Of a DNA stretch of 64,000 nucleotides, positions 24,707-38,152 are shown piece after piece. Source of the DNA: Platycnemis pennipes (taxonomy: Eukaryota > Arthropoda > Insecta > Odonata > Platycnemididae); contig OW121850.1 of assembly GCA_933228895.1 (NCBI GenBank), forward strand, positions 26,111,773 through 26,175,772, in the 5' to 3' direction. Within the stretch, counting starts at the first letter, position 1; each line of letters starts with the position of its first letter. The notes beneath the pieces were generated by a model, which was not told the DNA's origin, did no database searches, and saw only the letters and a program-made list of their open reading frames with translations. A program made the translations under genes and the position numbers.

Positions 24707-25605
24707 ACTATATACTGGTCAATATTAAAAATATAATGACCGGTATAGGTATTAAATTTGCTTTCATTTTGTATTCATTTTCTGAAGAGTTAAATTCGTG
24801 GAAGAAAAGACTACTTCATAAAATGCCTTGTAATTTTTACCGTTCCTGAATTAAATTTCGATTATCCTCTATATGATAAGCAGAAACGGTGGTTTAAATG
24901 TTCAGTAATTTATGGAAATGTGATGCAGTTTAGAGCAAAATACTCTTCTCTAGTCTACCAGCTATGGAGTACTGTACGGAATTTTTCACAATATCTGCCG
25001 CTTCAAATCCCGTTTCATACTGGCAATTGCCAAAATTGCGCGTCAAGCAATTCATTCTCATCCGTCTTCCCTTTGGCGCACACTCAGAACCACCATTAAA
25101 TCGGTGGTACACAAAAAAATTGCCATCCACTTGTTTTACCTCCCTTCTTAACGGGTTTCCCTCCTTTCGTGATCCAGAAAGAGATTCTGGAGGATCCAGT
25201 CCCTGAGTTGATGCGCTGGAGGCAGTTAAGGGAGCGGCAGGACCGGAGAAGTATGAGGGTTGGTGAGCATCTGCGATCGGTCAGATGCAGCAGCGTCAGC
25301 TGAAGGGAAGTGGCAGTGGGTGACTGCTTTGGAGAGTAGGCGGAGGTATGGGGTGTGGTTTGTAATGGCCAACGGTTTTCAGGTTTGTAAAGAAAGACTG
25401 CCCCTTGAGTTAGAGCGAAAAGCGGTGCCGCATTCCCTTTAAGCCTCGAGATGGGCATTTGTTTGCACAGGGGTTTATGGGGGCAGGGAAAGGGAAGACG
25501 TGACAAATAGTGGAGTAAGAGCAGATGAAGCCGTCCGTGGAGTTGACCGTAAAAAGTGAAGGCTTTGGAGGGTCAGAGAGGGGATAAGGAGAGTTGGGAA
25601 TGAGG

Positions 25606-25620
25606 GAGAGAGAGAGAGAG
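25606..25620. repeat. (GA)n microsatellite
   Basis: About seven GA units in a purine-rich context. A similar short GAGAGA run occurs near 27714-27725. Potential GAGA-factor binding is only an inference from the motif. Confidence 0.8.
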
Positions 25621-27689
25621 TAAAGGTTTTAGAGGGAGCCCTTGGTTTATCCTTGGCAATGAGTTCTATGGTCCAGTACAAATCGCAGTGGAGGAGCATG
25701 CCGTGGAATAGTTGATGATTGGGCCAAGTTTGGTGTATGACAGCCAAACTCTAAATCAAATGGAATTTTTTTCAATGAATAAAATTTATTTTATGTTAAC
25801 GTGCAATAATGGGTAATTTAAACCTTGGTATTAATATAAATGGCAGGATAAATCTTGAGAGATCAACACGATTTTATTCAAATTACTCAGAACATTTCGG
25901 TCGAATTATTGGCCTTAGTTTACTTTCGAAGAACAGGTATTAGAAGCAATCAATGATTTGATCGAAATATACCTACAGATAAGGAAATAATCATAAAAGC
26001 TCAGACCAGGATATCAGAAGGTTTGATTAAAATACTCAGTTGTAAAGTTTCTCGCTACACAGGCAATAGTCATCCGATCAAATAACCGTGATCTCGGAAA
26101 CGTTATTAATGCCGGTAAATTGTAAAAGTTTGACGATTTACTACCATCTTTTCACTGGGATAAAAGTATGCCTTTGATTACTGATTATTTTTTCTTAGCC
26201 TTAATATTCTTTTCAGTGATGGTTTTGTATTCTTTTGTTGATTTCGCATAATACAGATTTCTAAGACCTTGTCTTTCTGCATCCATATATTAAGACTCGG
26301 GCCCCTATTCGATTGTTATAAACTTTGTATGACCAGTTATTTTTAGAGCTTTTTTTAGAAATAGTCTTATCATTGTTATAATTTATGATCGTACAAAAAT
26401 AATAAGATAATATTTCCTTGCAATACGATGGTCTTAGAAATGTTTTAATTTTCTTATTAATTTTAGCCTATAATTTAAATTCTTCTGAGAATTTCTTTCC
26501 TTATATCCTCCCATTTTCCCGTAGCGTGGAGCCCCTGAGTCTCCCCAGTGATTCAAGTCTAATTTTCATGCTAATCGACATCGTTTCCCCTTCCGTATTT
26601 CTCGTGGCTCCCCCATGGTAATTCATTAGAAACTACACGCGGTCTGTCCTTCGATCTATGAGGGTTCTGTATGTAGCACTGCCTTCATTTTCCTCACGTG
26701 ATGCAATTTTTGTGGCAGTTAGCGCGAGTCGGATGCAATTTCCAGTCTTCCTGTTTCCTTCCTCTCGGGAGCGCTACTCGTTGAGGGTAGTAGAGGTAGT
26801 GGGTGTTGAGAGGGAGTGGGGGGAGAAGGAAGCAAGGGAGAAGGACTCACTTTGGTCCGTGAACTGAGTTGTGGCCGGGAGGGTGGGCTTGAGCCTTGAC
26901 AGCGGAATTTCACGTAAAATATTCAGCCTTTTGGCCCCTTCCCTTCATGTTATGATAAGTCTTTAGCCTCTTTAGCCTCAACGTTAAAAAATTCTTTTGA
27001 GACATCAATGTTTTTTCCTTCGATTCCAATTTCAGACGAACTTGGGTAGTAGATTGATCGAACTGTAGGTAGTATAATTTGATGAAAAAAACGCTGTCAA
27101 AGTTTTTCTTCCACTTGAATCCTCCGCCTCAAAGCTTTTGATTATTCACTATAAGTTTCCCAGCGCAAAAAGTGCCAGAGAAAAGCATCAAAGATAAATT
27201 GTGGAAATTTGCATTCCTTTTTCTTCACTATGGAGCAGAAATCTTTCTCTTAGGCCACTGCTGGTTCTGACTGCGGTCTATCCTCCAGAAAGTGTAAACA
27301 TCCTCAAATATACCAGCCTCTGTTAGTTAAGTAATTATTTTTTCTGAATGAAGTTCTGCAAATGTATTTTTGAACTCTCCGTTTTAAGATTCATTATTAT
27401 TGAGACTAAAAGATACCCATCATGTTTCTTACAAACTTACCCTACAAAGTAGTTATTTCAAAGACAAAATGGGTACCAGTTGAATGAACTTTCTAAATGA
27501 AGGTGAGGGTCGGATCACGTACTTATGCGAGGATTAGTTCGAAAAAGCCTTCCGAATGTGTATTATTTTTTCCAGGCCCAATAAATATGACGTGAAATTA
27601 ACACCCAGCTCGGTCGGTGTGAGTGACTGGGACTTTGAAATAAAAGCTCCTCACCAGCCATAGTTGTGTCGGGAAAAGGGTTCAATCCG

Positions 27690-28220
27690 TCCTGAAGGAG
27701 TCCTGGCGTACCGAGAGAGAGAGAGGGTGGTGGAACCAGTGCGTAAAGGGGTGGCCAAGAAGGATCGATAAGGGTGGAGAAAGTTGGGAGATGGAATGGG
27801 TTGAGGATCTCTCTAGGTGTTTGTCGGAGGGGGGGGGGGGGGTGTGGAGAAAGAGATGGGGAAGCACGTGGAAGGGAGGACGCGATAAAGCGAAAGGGGA
27901 GAATTGTGGGGGCGGTGGTGGGAGTGGGGAGGGAGGCGTGGATGGCATTAGGAATGGGCGGGGGTTGGCGGGATGTGAGTGGATGGGGTTGGGCCGTCGG
28001 CCGTAAACGTGCCACGGAGGGATGGAGGGGGTGAGAGCCGTTGGGATCGCACGGGGTGGAATCCCCCGAGTTGGGGGCGCCATGTTCCCAGCCGCGGTGG
28101 ACGACCGCCTAGCACCATTTGAGGCCAATTATGAACACTCCTCACCCTGCCAGGACCGAATATTCCCGTGCATCACGACGTTTGAGGATCGTTCTGCGGC
28201 CTATGATGGGTGAACCTGGG
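27690..28220. other. purine-rich GC island with a G14 run
   Basis: The plus strand is G/A-rich, with an uninterrupted G run at 27829-27842 and many other G3-G5 runs that could form G-quadruplexes. The GC-rich segment 28020-28210 contains CpG. Complementary-strand frames of about 150 codons are Pro/Ser/His-rich and overlap in two phases, so I treat them as compositional. Confidence 0.45.
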
Positions 28221-28331
28221 CAATGTACATCGTTGGAAATTTTTCACTGGCCAGCAATCACGCTGTAGAGAACGAAGAAATTTTTTCGAGTTTTAAAACT
28301 CACATCACTTGCATCAGCTCTGATTTTATAT

Positions 28332-28457
28332 GATTTTGTTATTTCTCGGCGAATGATATTAATAAATAATTCTCGGGTTTGCTCTGATTATTGATTTAGT
28401 TCTTTCTTGGCGAATGATATTAATATATGTATATTTCTTGGGTTTTAATAAATATTT
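28332..28457 (+). repeat. tandem duplication, period about 61 bp, two copies
   Basis: The first copy starts GATTTTGTTATTTCTCGG and the second GATTTAGTTCTTTCTTGG. Both continue with CGAATGATATTAATA and end near CTCGGGTTT or CTTGGGTTT. The copies differ by several substitutions and a small indel, so the duplication is not recent. Confidence 0.8.
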
Positions 28458-29308
28458 GATCTGAGGACGATGAGGAGTATTCCATCGTAACGTCAGCAAC
28501 GCCAAAATCTTACTCGGCTGGGAACCCGGAAATTATTTATTAATTACCTCTGCTTTTATTTAAGAGTTAACATTTTTCTTATATTGAGAAATAATTTTAA
28601 TGCAAGATTCCGCAGTAGCTGCACTGGCATTTTTCTTTTTTTTTGCATTAGGTAATTTGAAATTAATCCGAACCTTATAGTCCAAAGAGAGAGAGTTTCT
28701 ATTTTTCCAGATAATCCTGCCTTCCCATTGATTCTTCTGTACATGGAAAGTTTGTGTCGGCTAGGGCCAGAAAGTTAAGTTACATTAGATCTAGCTCTCA
28801 ATGTTTAGGAACCGTGCGTGATAATACAAGCTCTACACTGATTTATTCCTGTAGGAAAGTGGATTTGTAATTTTAGACGAATTTGGCGACTTTACCATTT
28901 CAAAGTTGTTTAAGAAGTATCTATGGTGCACAGAATCAATATGATTCATTTTTTAGAATATCTTGAGCCACAAGAGTTTTAGAATTTTACTGAAATGGAT
29001 TAGGTTTCCTCTGGTACCCTCATTCGAGTATCAGAATGGTATTCCGAAAAACATTGTAGTTGAAGCATGATGACCTGAGATTTTTGGCTGAACTCTGTTA
29101 AATAACAAGCATTGATGTTTAATACCATTTTAATCATATTTCGCTATTTTTCCACTGAAGGGCAGTACTTTATACTCTTCGGATACTTTTGAGATTTTTG
29201 AAAGACAATGTGCTTTTACGGTATAAATATATCGCGAAATAAACTAGGAGCTTCATGCACACGCTAAGGAGAATCCTATCATCTCCGTTCAGCACTTGTT
29301 TGGTCTAA

Positions 29309-29345
29309 TGGCTTTTGGCCATTGGCATAGATTGGCTTTTGGCCA
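29309..29345 (+). repeat. short direct repeat, period 24 bp
   Basis: TGGCTTTTGGCCA occurs at 29309-29321 and again at 29333-29345, with related sequence between. A minor tandem duplication; the repeated word also contains the palindrome TGGCCA. Confidence 0.75.
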
Positions 29346-29679
29346 AACTGGACTCAAATCTGGACCCACATAATCATAGAAATATTGAAAAACGTCGCAG
29401 CATTATGAGTCTAAAGGGAGAAGATGAAATGTTACAAATCAATATAATTTATAAATAAATAAGTGATGTGGTGCTAAAAGGTTAGAATGCTATTTTTTTC
29501 ACTGAACTTGATTTTTTCTTTGGTTTACATCCTCACCATTATTTTCTGAACTTTTAACTTAGCTGCAATATTTAATTTTTGGAGAATCATCACAGGGATA
29601 GGCTGATGTAGTTATACACAGTTTTTATCTTTAGAATGTATGCCATATTCACGCCTATGGTCTTTTAAAGAATTGAAGT

Positions 29680-30300
29680 TGGGCCTGGTCGGGTCCCGTC
29701 GTACATCTGAGATCCCTCATTCTTCTCTTATGAGACGTTCAACCCTCTCCTTTCACGAAGCCGACGACTCTGCATCCGTCTCCCTCCTCGAGTGTGTCTC
29801 CCTAACCTCGTGGCTCTGTTTTTGTCTCCACCCTCCTCCCTCTCTACAGTCTGCACTCATCCCCCTCCGTCCACTACCAGCGACCTCATCCCCAACACAC
29901 CACTTCTCTTCCTCCTCTTGCATCCCACTCCGCCTTCTTCCCCGAGCGCTCAACGCTCTCCGCAGCTGCGGACCGTTTGTCTTGCTCCCCCTTGCCCTTT
30001 GCTCCATTCCCACCTATCCATTATGAATTCCATTTCCCTACAAAAGTCCGTCCCTCGACCAACCATATATTACCGCTCTCCTCCTTCTTCCTTCGCCTTC
30101 TCCTCCACCCCTCGTCCTCGAGCGAACGCTCAGACTCTTCCTCTCTTGCCCTCTTCTCTTTCTTCCCTGTCCCTGCATCCATATCTCACTGAAGCATCGC
30201 CCGCGCCTCACGCGCCGCTCCTCCCGCCCCCGCCTGCACCTGTGCGTGATTCCCTACCCGACCTCTGACCGCACCGCCACAACAGAATGACGATTCCGAT
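29680..30300. other. pyrimidine-rich GC island
   Basis: The plus strand is C/T-rich for about 600 bp with scattered CpG. Plus-strand frames of 128 and 158 codons overlap in different phases and are rich in Ser, Pro and Leu. This is the mirror image of the purine-rich islands at 23.4 and 27.7 kb. Confidence 0.45.
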
Positions 30301-31115
30301 TTATCTGGAGAGTGCACGGGGTGGAAGTGAAGGACGGGGAAGCAGTGTGAAACAAGATACGGCGAATGAATAGAAATTATGTTGGTGCTTATTTTGCTTG
30401 CAAGGAATTAAAGATGCTTCTAAAATCGAAATTTCCTCGCAATACACAATATTGACTGATGGGTAAGAAGGAAACTTAATAATTTTTCCGCTTTCCGTTA
30501 AATCTTTTGCATATTGATGAACTCTCGCTCAAAATATATGGCCTTTTTTAACAGTGAACGTATGATCTAGATAAAGAAATTGAACAGAAGACAAGAACAG
30601 AGAGTCTGAAAATGGAATTCTAATTTTTAGGTGGTAGAAAGTAACATGTCATTGTATGCCCTAACTTGGAGGTACAGATGTAGAGAATAATAGAAAAAAT
30701 TAATTGCATGGGAAATAAGGTAAATCATATGTTTGGCATATGTACGTACTAAGAAAGAGGAAGACGACATTTAATGTAATCGGGCATATTTACGCGGAGT
30801 GCTGGCGATAAAAGAAAATTTCATTTAAACGGGAAAAACCTGTTGGAGAATTTGAGGTAATCGAGAAAAGAGTGAATAAAAAGCATCAATTAATGTAATG
30901 GGTATTAAAAAAATCAGTGGACCTAAAAGAGAAATTTTACTTCAAAAAGTTTAATCCAGCAAGAGAAATGAAATAATTTATTTGGCTATTCAAACGTACG
31001 TACATTGGTAACGCAACTGTTAAATCAAATTTTCCACAATGGTAATATTCTATCAACTCTCAAGTACTGTAATTTTTACCTATCCCAGTTGTAATTATTC
31101 AATCTCTCACACACA
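30301..31115. other. AT-rich non-coding DNA
   Basis: No frame of note, RNA gene or repeat was recognised before the repeat copy at 31116. Confidence 0.5.
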
Positions 31116-31626
31116 ATGGGGGCGTTTGCTCGGAACCGAAATCACAATTTTGTACACGAAATCTTTCGATGGAAACAAAAAACGAATTTTTGTGAAAAAA
31201 AATAGTCTTCTAGCCACAACCATTCATTCATAAATTAAAATAAGCAAAAGGTGACGCCCACCGAAGAAGCTGCTTTGATATCATTTACCTCCCGTCCTTT
31301 TAGGGGAAGGGAAGGGAGTGGAGGAGGGTTCTCGGAAGGTGCTCCCACAGATCCAGTCACAGCCGCTCCTATTGGCAGAGTCAGCTGTGTGTCCCCCACA
31401 TTGCGATAAAGTGAAGTAGCTTCGTGGGCTCAGCTATGATTGGACGAATTGATGACGTCAGAGGTTGCACCACGCCCGTTTTTCCGAAAGGGTTAAAGAC
31501 ATCAGTTTTTCGCCGCTTATAACTCGAGAAATAATGGACGGATCAAAAAACGGAAAAATACGGGTCTGTTTATTTCAAAACGTCTTATCAGATTCTGCAT
31601 TAAAAATGTATTGTAAACGACCTCAT
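31116..31626 (+). repeat. unclassified interspersed repeat, copy B (~0.51 kb)
   Basis: Second copy of the repeat at 21184-21711, about 10 kb away and in the same orientation. It begins AATGGGGGCGTTTGCTCGG and ends near ACGACCTCATTT. It has lost a CTACGTTAT-type segment and other short stretches compared with copy A, and has small insertions of its own. Flanking DNA is unrelated, so the pair reflects dispersed copies rather than a larger segmental duplication. Confidence 0.85.
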
Positions 31627-31839
31627 TTCTCTGAATCTCCGAGGAAGATTCTGGCTTTAAGATTAATGCCTCGGAGAGGAGCCTCGGAGTAGACTATGTT
31701 CCCAGTACTTCTGCCCCATGCCAAATAACCTGACCACCATACCAGATTGCGCAGAAGTTGGTGAAATATCCTCGCTGTAACGAGTGCGTGACTCCGTTTT
31801 CCAGCCCGAGTAGTGGGGTTTCCTCTTATTGCTTCCCGG

Positions 31840-32200
31840 ATAGGGAAAATTAGGTGTCATTCGCTGCAGATACCTGCGAGGCCGTATCCGCGGGCGTTGC
31901 ACTGAGTTCGGCCACGGGGTTAACTCATCCCGTTCAGCGGGGGCGGGTGAGTGGAAGCGTTGCAGTGCCCTGTCACGTTGGCGGCCGCAGGCTGCATGTT
32001 AGCTCGTGCATGTGGGCTGCGGTCTCCGTGCGTCTGCCTCCCTCCGCTCACCTCGCTTGAGCGCTGTTTGCCGAGCGGCTTACAGCACTCAGCGGCTGGC
32101 AGGCGAATGCCGTGGGATGTACGGGAGGACCGTGTGGGGATGGACCAACGGAACAACCCCTGAAGGGCATGGCGTAACGCTTGAGCACGTAATAATTTAG
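31840..32200. other. CpG-dense GC-rich island
   Basis: About 360 bp of CpG-rich DNA close to repeat copy B. Frames are open on both strands (for example 31920-32237 minus, 105 codons) without a known domain. Unlike most islands here it lacks strong purine/pyrimidine asymmetry. It might be a CpG-island-like control region or an unrecognised repeat. Confidence 0.4.
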
Positions 32201-35200
32201 ATCCTCTCCATATAACTGTCTGTCGTTGGAACATCACGGAAATCCCCCGTGGTCACGCATACTCCTTATCATAAATTAAGTTTTTCCTTATTAGTAGCCA
32301 CACGCCCTCTTCTAGTTAATTTGGGCTTAATTGCAACCACTGGTACTGTCAAATTAATATGGCTGTACATTTGATGCTGGTCGCGGTAGGTAGACAACAC
32401 GGTAGCACTTAACGCGTCACTCTGGTATTCCAAAGCTCTCGAGTTGGAAATGCTCCCGGTGTATGACTGGCATCAGTATTTTAGATTTAAGTATGAGCAG
32501 GGTGATTGGATTTCAGTAGTGAACACTCAGAAGTAAAACCTTAAATTCAAATTAAAAAGTATCATGGTTAGAAAAAATACAAAATCAATGCCATTATGTT
32601 GGTCTCCTTTCAGTCTAGAATCGCGCGATGGTAGAGAAGAAATCAATTCTATCAGTCTCAGTATTCCCGTTATCTCTCCTGTTTCGAGTTTTTCTCGTTC
32701 TTTTTCTTCTACATCCGGTGGAAAACTTTGGCCATTGAGTAGATGTTAAGTTTTATGCCAGCATAGTCTTTTCTAATGCAGTAGACATTAATTTAGTTGC
32801 ACCACCAATCTTCAAAAGAATTTGAGCTAATAATTCTTCAACCCGGATAATTTTCGCTAAATTCCTTTGTATAATAGTTCTAATGAAAGATAGAAATATT
32901 TAAAATTAATAAATATTATTCAGTCGAAGTAAAAACTTAGTATTTATTATTGTTACTTCTAAGTTTTTAAAATTAAATTTTAGTAAACGTGCGAGAAAGA
33001 AGATTTTTCCACGTAAATAATTTAATTATGTTGGTGTGACTATTTTACAAAATCATTGTAAATATGTATTGGATTCTATATTAGTACTAAATAAAGCGTA
33101 AAATGCAGTTTAGGAAACTTATTTGTAGCAGAGAAATTAGTTAACATTTATTGATGTTGAATGTTGGCAGTGAATATGAAGATAACAAAAATTGTGAATA
33201 TAATTTGAAGATGAACTTGGTGAAAATTTTAGCTGAACTAACAAAAAGATATATATCCGTAAATAATTTTATTAATTTTTGCAGCACATTTCGTAGAATC
33301 CTCTACCGCTGTTTTTCGTTGACTAATCTTCAGTGTGCGAAACAACTCTATATATTTTTCGCACTTGGCGAACTCCGAGCGCTCGTTACTCGTCCACTCT
33401 CCGACTGGCAACGACCTCCCTTTCACTCGACTCTGGATTTTTTCTCTCCCTAGCCCTCTTCCCCCACCCACACTCTCCCTCGCCCGCAATATTTTCCCCT
33501 CCGCTGTCAGCTAAAGCATTTCCTCATGACCTCCACCGGTCACTGACCCCATTACCTGACTTCATTTATTCGGCTCAAAGCAGTCGACAGTTGTGACGCG
33601 GCGATCTTTAAGTTTGTTTACGTAAACAAGACGAGTTGTTACGCGTCATACAAGTTTCTGCGACCTCATAATTCCGGGACATGATGCTATCAACTGCTGC
33701 GTGCTCAAGTAATATCTTCTGAAATGTCATTATTCTTCCTTACTTGTTTAGTCGAGTGATTATACATTAATATGATACTTTTAAAGCAGCACTAATCGTA
33801 AATACCTAAATATATGATTCATAATTGATTGGTTTACTCAAGAAGAGTTTCACGAGAGGGAAAAGAATTAAAAACCTCTAACTTCTCTCCATTTTGTTTA
33901 AATTTTGATCCGTCTTCCATAATGGGAATCAGTTGTTTGAATTTAGTTATTATATCACCATCTTACTACAATATAGACTTCAACTTTTCACTTAATTCAC
34001 TTTTTTACACGTAATCTAGACATTTAAGAATGGATAGAACTCTGTTTCCTCAGCCAAGTGATTTACGCTTCGCCATCTTTGTCAATATCAGTTCGTGAAT
34101 CTTCGTGCAAACATTGGCTGTGTGTATTATCCAAACTCCTGTCGGGTGTCGTCTTAATTTCCTCCCTTCCGACAGCATTCATTTCTGGGGAGACATTTTC
34201 GTTCCTCGTCGACCTGAGGGAGTAAAGCAAACAAACAAAATCCTCGCAATTCAGGCGATCTGCTTCTCTTTATACCAAAGTTCCTGTCCTGAGTCATAAG
34301 TAATGAAGTGCGCCGACTTCTATGACAAAAGCCTTCTTTAAAATTTTGTCTCTCTCCCTTCTTTCATCGCCCTTCCACTTCCACATGCGGGAATTACCCG
34401 CGATGCGTCGACTGCACTATGCCTCAGCGAGAAGCGACTCTCGCACTAATGGCCCATCCACCACTCCTCTCTCCTCCAAAGTCTTCTCGTTCGTCTCCCA
34501 TAACCTTTCTGTGCCTCCAGCCTCCTGAATTTTTACTGCGTCTACCTGTGACCCTCTCCTTTCGGTCCATTCATCCCAAACAGCCGGACGCTTAAGCCAA
34601 TCGCTCTATGTGGAGGGAGGTTTCCGGTGAATAACCTGCGTTGTAGTCCATTTATCGAGCGAGTATCTCTTGATTCCCCGGTGTCTCCGATTTGTCACTC
34701 CTGTGACAACTGTGAGGTGATGGGAGTCGAGCATACTTTCACCTCAGAAGATGTGTCAAGCTATGTAGAAGTAAGAAATAATGCCCTCGGACGTGGCTGT
34801 AGGACTGTGAATAATCCATTTAGGAAATAAAAAAAGAATATCCGGAGATAAAAGAAGGAAAAATCCATTGGATCCCTCTGTTTAAAGGCTAAATTCATTC
34901 ATTTGTATTCAAAGATGCAATGAAATGCCACTTTAAATACATTACATATTTTTCTTATTTCATTTATAAAGCTAAAAAAAAGCCTTCATTTTCCTTCATT
35001 GCCGTTTTGAGTAACTAACGGCTATTTTTAGGACTAAATAATCTCGATTTTTTTAATTTAATTCCATTAATTCTAATTAAGTAATTCGTACCCTTATTCA
35101 TATAAAGTTGTTTAAACTTGCTCTTGGTTGATTTATTACATGTCGGAAAACCTTTGGCGGAGGCGATTTGAATTCGAGGAATCGTTCGCCTTCTCTTTTC

Positions 35201-37850
35201 TTATTCAATGATTCTCATGCATGATTTATTTCATTCCTCTCTCGCTACGAATAAACCTAGTCATTTTTCGTCCCCTTGAAACTCCGTATAAGCCATTTTT
35301 CTCCTGAGAGAGGAGTAATCTGAAATGTCCGGTCGAAAGACCTGCTCCTAAAGGTAACTGACCTTCCGTAATTTTATTTGTGTTTGTGATGTTTGTTTAT
35401 TTTCATCGACGGGAAATTTCCATGGTAACCAACTTGAGAATGAAAACTGGCCGAATAATACTTAAATTCTTGTTCATCACCCTTTCGCATGCTACCTTTC
35501 ATTCTTTTTGTACTATTTGTGGTGCCTGTCACATATTACCTATGTATTTGCCCTTAAATGTTTATAAGATTTGTGATTAAATTTAATAATTTTAAAGGTG
35601 AAATGCTGCCCGCGATTTACAGGTAGTGAAATGAGCTTAACAAAGACTGATATTTATTGGTCAAGTTCCCGGTCTACTCTGATATTTTATTTTGCCGTAA
35701 AAAATATGTATTATGCCTTTCAGGTAGGTACGTAGTACCTATTAATTTTTTCATCAGAAAATTAATAAACTCTAGAAAATATAAATCCCAGGTATCTAAG
35801 ATGAAACTGAAAAATTACTTAAATATCATAGGTTTTATGAAGTTATTCATTGAAAGGCCACGAATTTCTTCTAATTACATAAAATCTACCATAGAATTAG
35901 GATATAGCTGAATTAATATTTCTTACAGATACTCTCTACCTTCATTTTTATGTTTCTAAATGCAATTATCACAATCTATGTCACTTTTCTTGAACGAAGA
36001 TGCAAAGCGTAGTAAAATCGGAAAACCCAAAGAGATTGTAATATAGATGCAAAGGGTCTCATCAATATTCGCAACAAAGGGATGTTTTTTCAAAGCTCCT
36101 CTCAGAAGTCTTTTGTAAAAATCACTCCAATCCTCTTACTCTCTACTGAAAGGAGGTAATAAGGAGAATGCAGAGCAGAATTCTCCTTTCTTTGATCGAA
36201 GACCAGTCTTCTTTCATCGAAAGAGGTAAACAGCAACATCGATTTTCCTTATACGGCCTGCTTTTTTCCTTTCATGGCGCCTTCACCAAAGCTTTGCGTG
36301 CATCATTCCGCAGAGGGCATTGAAACGAATGTCGATAAGAAGTGAAGTTGCCTTTCAATTCTTTCCCAATAACATACCGTGACAACTATTAATCGACTGC
36401 TCCTCTCTCCCTGCTTCCTGACATTACTTTTCATCCATGAGCATAAGTCATACTTTGAAGATTCCTTGCTTAGAGTGGCTGCGTAGTGGAAAGGTCATTC
36501 AACTTCTACTATCACATAATCTTAGAGAAAAACAGACAATGAAAAATAACAGCTGTTGTAATTTTGGGTAGTATTGTTGTATGGTTCCTAAGCAGCGTAA
36601 GTAGCATTATATTCCTCATGCACCACTAGGATAGCTACGTTTCTATTCTTCATCCAATGTTTGAAAAGGCCCATTATTTTACTGTTATTTATGTAGGTAT
36701 ATTTTTCCAGAAATTTAATAATCATAAAAGAAGCTATGTTTTTGGGTATTTTTGGCCAGTCTAATCTTGTTAGGCTATTTATTCCTTTTGATCATGGCTC
36801 TTGTTGTAACCCAAGGCTTGTACTACACCTCCAAAACTTTTGGCATGCCCAAAATGCAATAAAGTATTGTTAATAACCATTTTACTGCTCTAAAATATGC
36901 TTAGGAATGCATAGTCATGTTTCATTTTGAATGTGATATAAATGGAACAAGATACGGATATAAAATTCACGCGATATAAGATATTCGATATAATGTTGCT
37001 GTAAATTTGGCCAATGGTACCAAAACCCTGCCTTTTTCCTCTTCCTCATGAGTTGAATAACTAAGCATTATTAATCAATGATCCATCCCTATCATAGATT
37101 CTTTAAAAAACCGTAGACTCTCTGAAGTTTTAACACAGTGATACACATTCGATTTATTTACCATGTTCATTCTGCTTTAAATTTACTTCTGAAATTTAAA
37201 CGGTCTTGTTCGTACTTTTGCTGTCTATGTTTTTGCGTGAATATGTTTTATTTTTTCTCACTATCGATTATATTTTACAGCAAAAATTAATTCTGAAAAA
37301 TTTAATTTTTCTATGAAAGATGATCAAAGCGGATAAAAATTAAAACAAGAAATAAACTGACTACTAACCACAAAAATAATAGCTTCTTTTCTTATTTATT
37401 AACTGTTTGAAACTCATGCTTAAATAATAGTAAAACAATATGCTTTTATTCACACATCGAATGAAGAATAAAATCGTAACAATCCTAGTGGTGCATACTG
37501 AATTACTATCAATGCTGCATAGGCACCATACAACATGGCTACCTGAAATGACAACTGCTGTCAGTTTTCATTCTCTGTTCGTTTCCGTATAACTATGTGA
37601 CAATAAAAGTTGAGAGATAATCTTTGGATTCTGTTCGCTTATTGAGAACATAAAGACAGTAGTCGTTGCAAACATTTTATGGCAAATGAGTCTTATGTGC
37701 TCCTACGGCTCTATTCTTCGGCATCGTTTCGGGTACCTACTGAATTTAATAATTTAATTGTTGAGGTATATTTTTCTGCACTATCTTTTGAGGTGACATT
37801 CCAGCATTTATACATATTGAAACATAATCTTAAGATGAACTTTATAAGTG
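32201..37850. other. AT-rich non-coding DNA with a short GC-rich patch
   Basis: No gene recognised across about 5.6 kb. A C-rich patch at about 33360-33600 keeps two plus frames open (100 and 87 codons) without motif. A second GC-richer zone lies around 34320-34620. Confidence 0.45.
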
Positions 37851-37940
37851 TGCCCGAGGTGGGATTCAAACTAGCAGCGCAAACTAGCGCGGGGGCTACG
37901 TATGTATCTGACGCGACGTCTACATAACCCCCGCGGCCCG
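37851..37940 (-). mobile_element. tRNA-like module on the minus strand (weak)
   Basis: Read on the minus strand, this has GCCGCGGGGGTTATGTAGAC near its start and AGTTTGAATCCCACCTCGG near its end; the latter resembles a B box and T arm. The A box is poor and the spacing longer than a standard tRNA. A tRNA-derived SINE head with an insertion is my best guess. Confidence 0.3.
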
Positions 37941-38152
37941 ATTTTAATATTATTTTATTATATTCTGAAGAATGGAACAATCATGCAAGAGGTGGAAGAA
38001 GATGAATAGGAAAGTGGTAGAAGGTGATGGAAGTTGGTCGGAAAAGTTTGTAAGTGGACGAAGGGCGGATTGAAAGGCAACAGAATGCTGTACAGGGTGA
38101 TGAATGGATGAATGCTGGTGAACGTGAGAGATGGACAATAGGAATGGGTATT

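Larger units (their letters stand above)
24071..27689. other. mostly AT-rich non-coding DNA
   Basis: No gene recognised. It contains a perfect palindrome (24669-24706), a GA dinucleotide run (25606-25620) and a GC-richer patch around 25150-25520 with low-complexity frames on both strands. A smaller C/T- then G/A-rich patch lies at 26640-26900. Confidence 0.4.
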
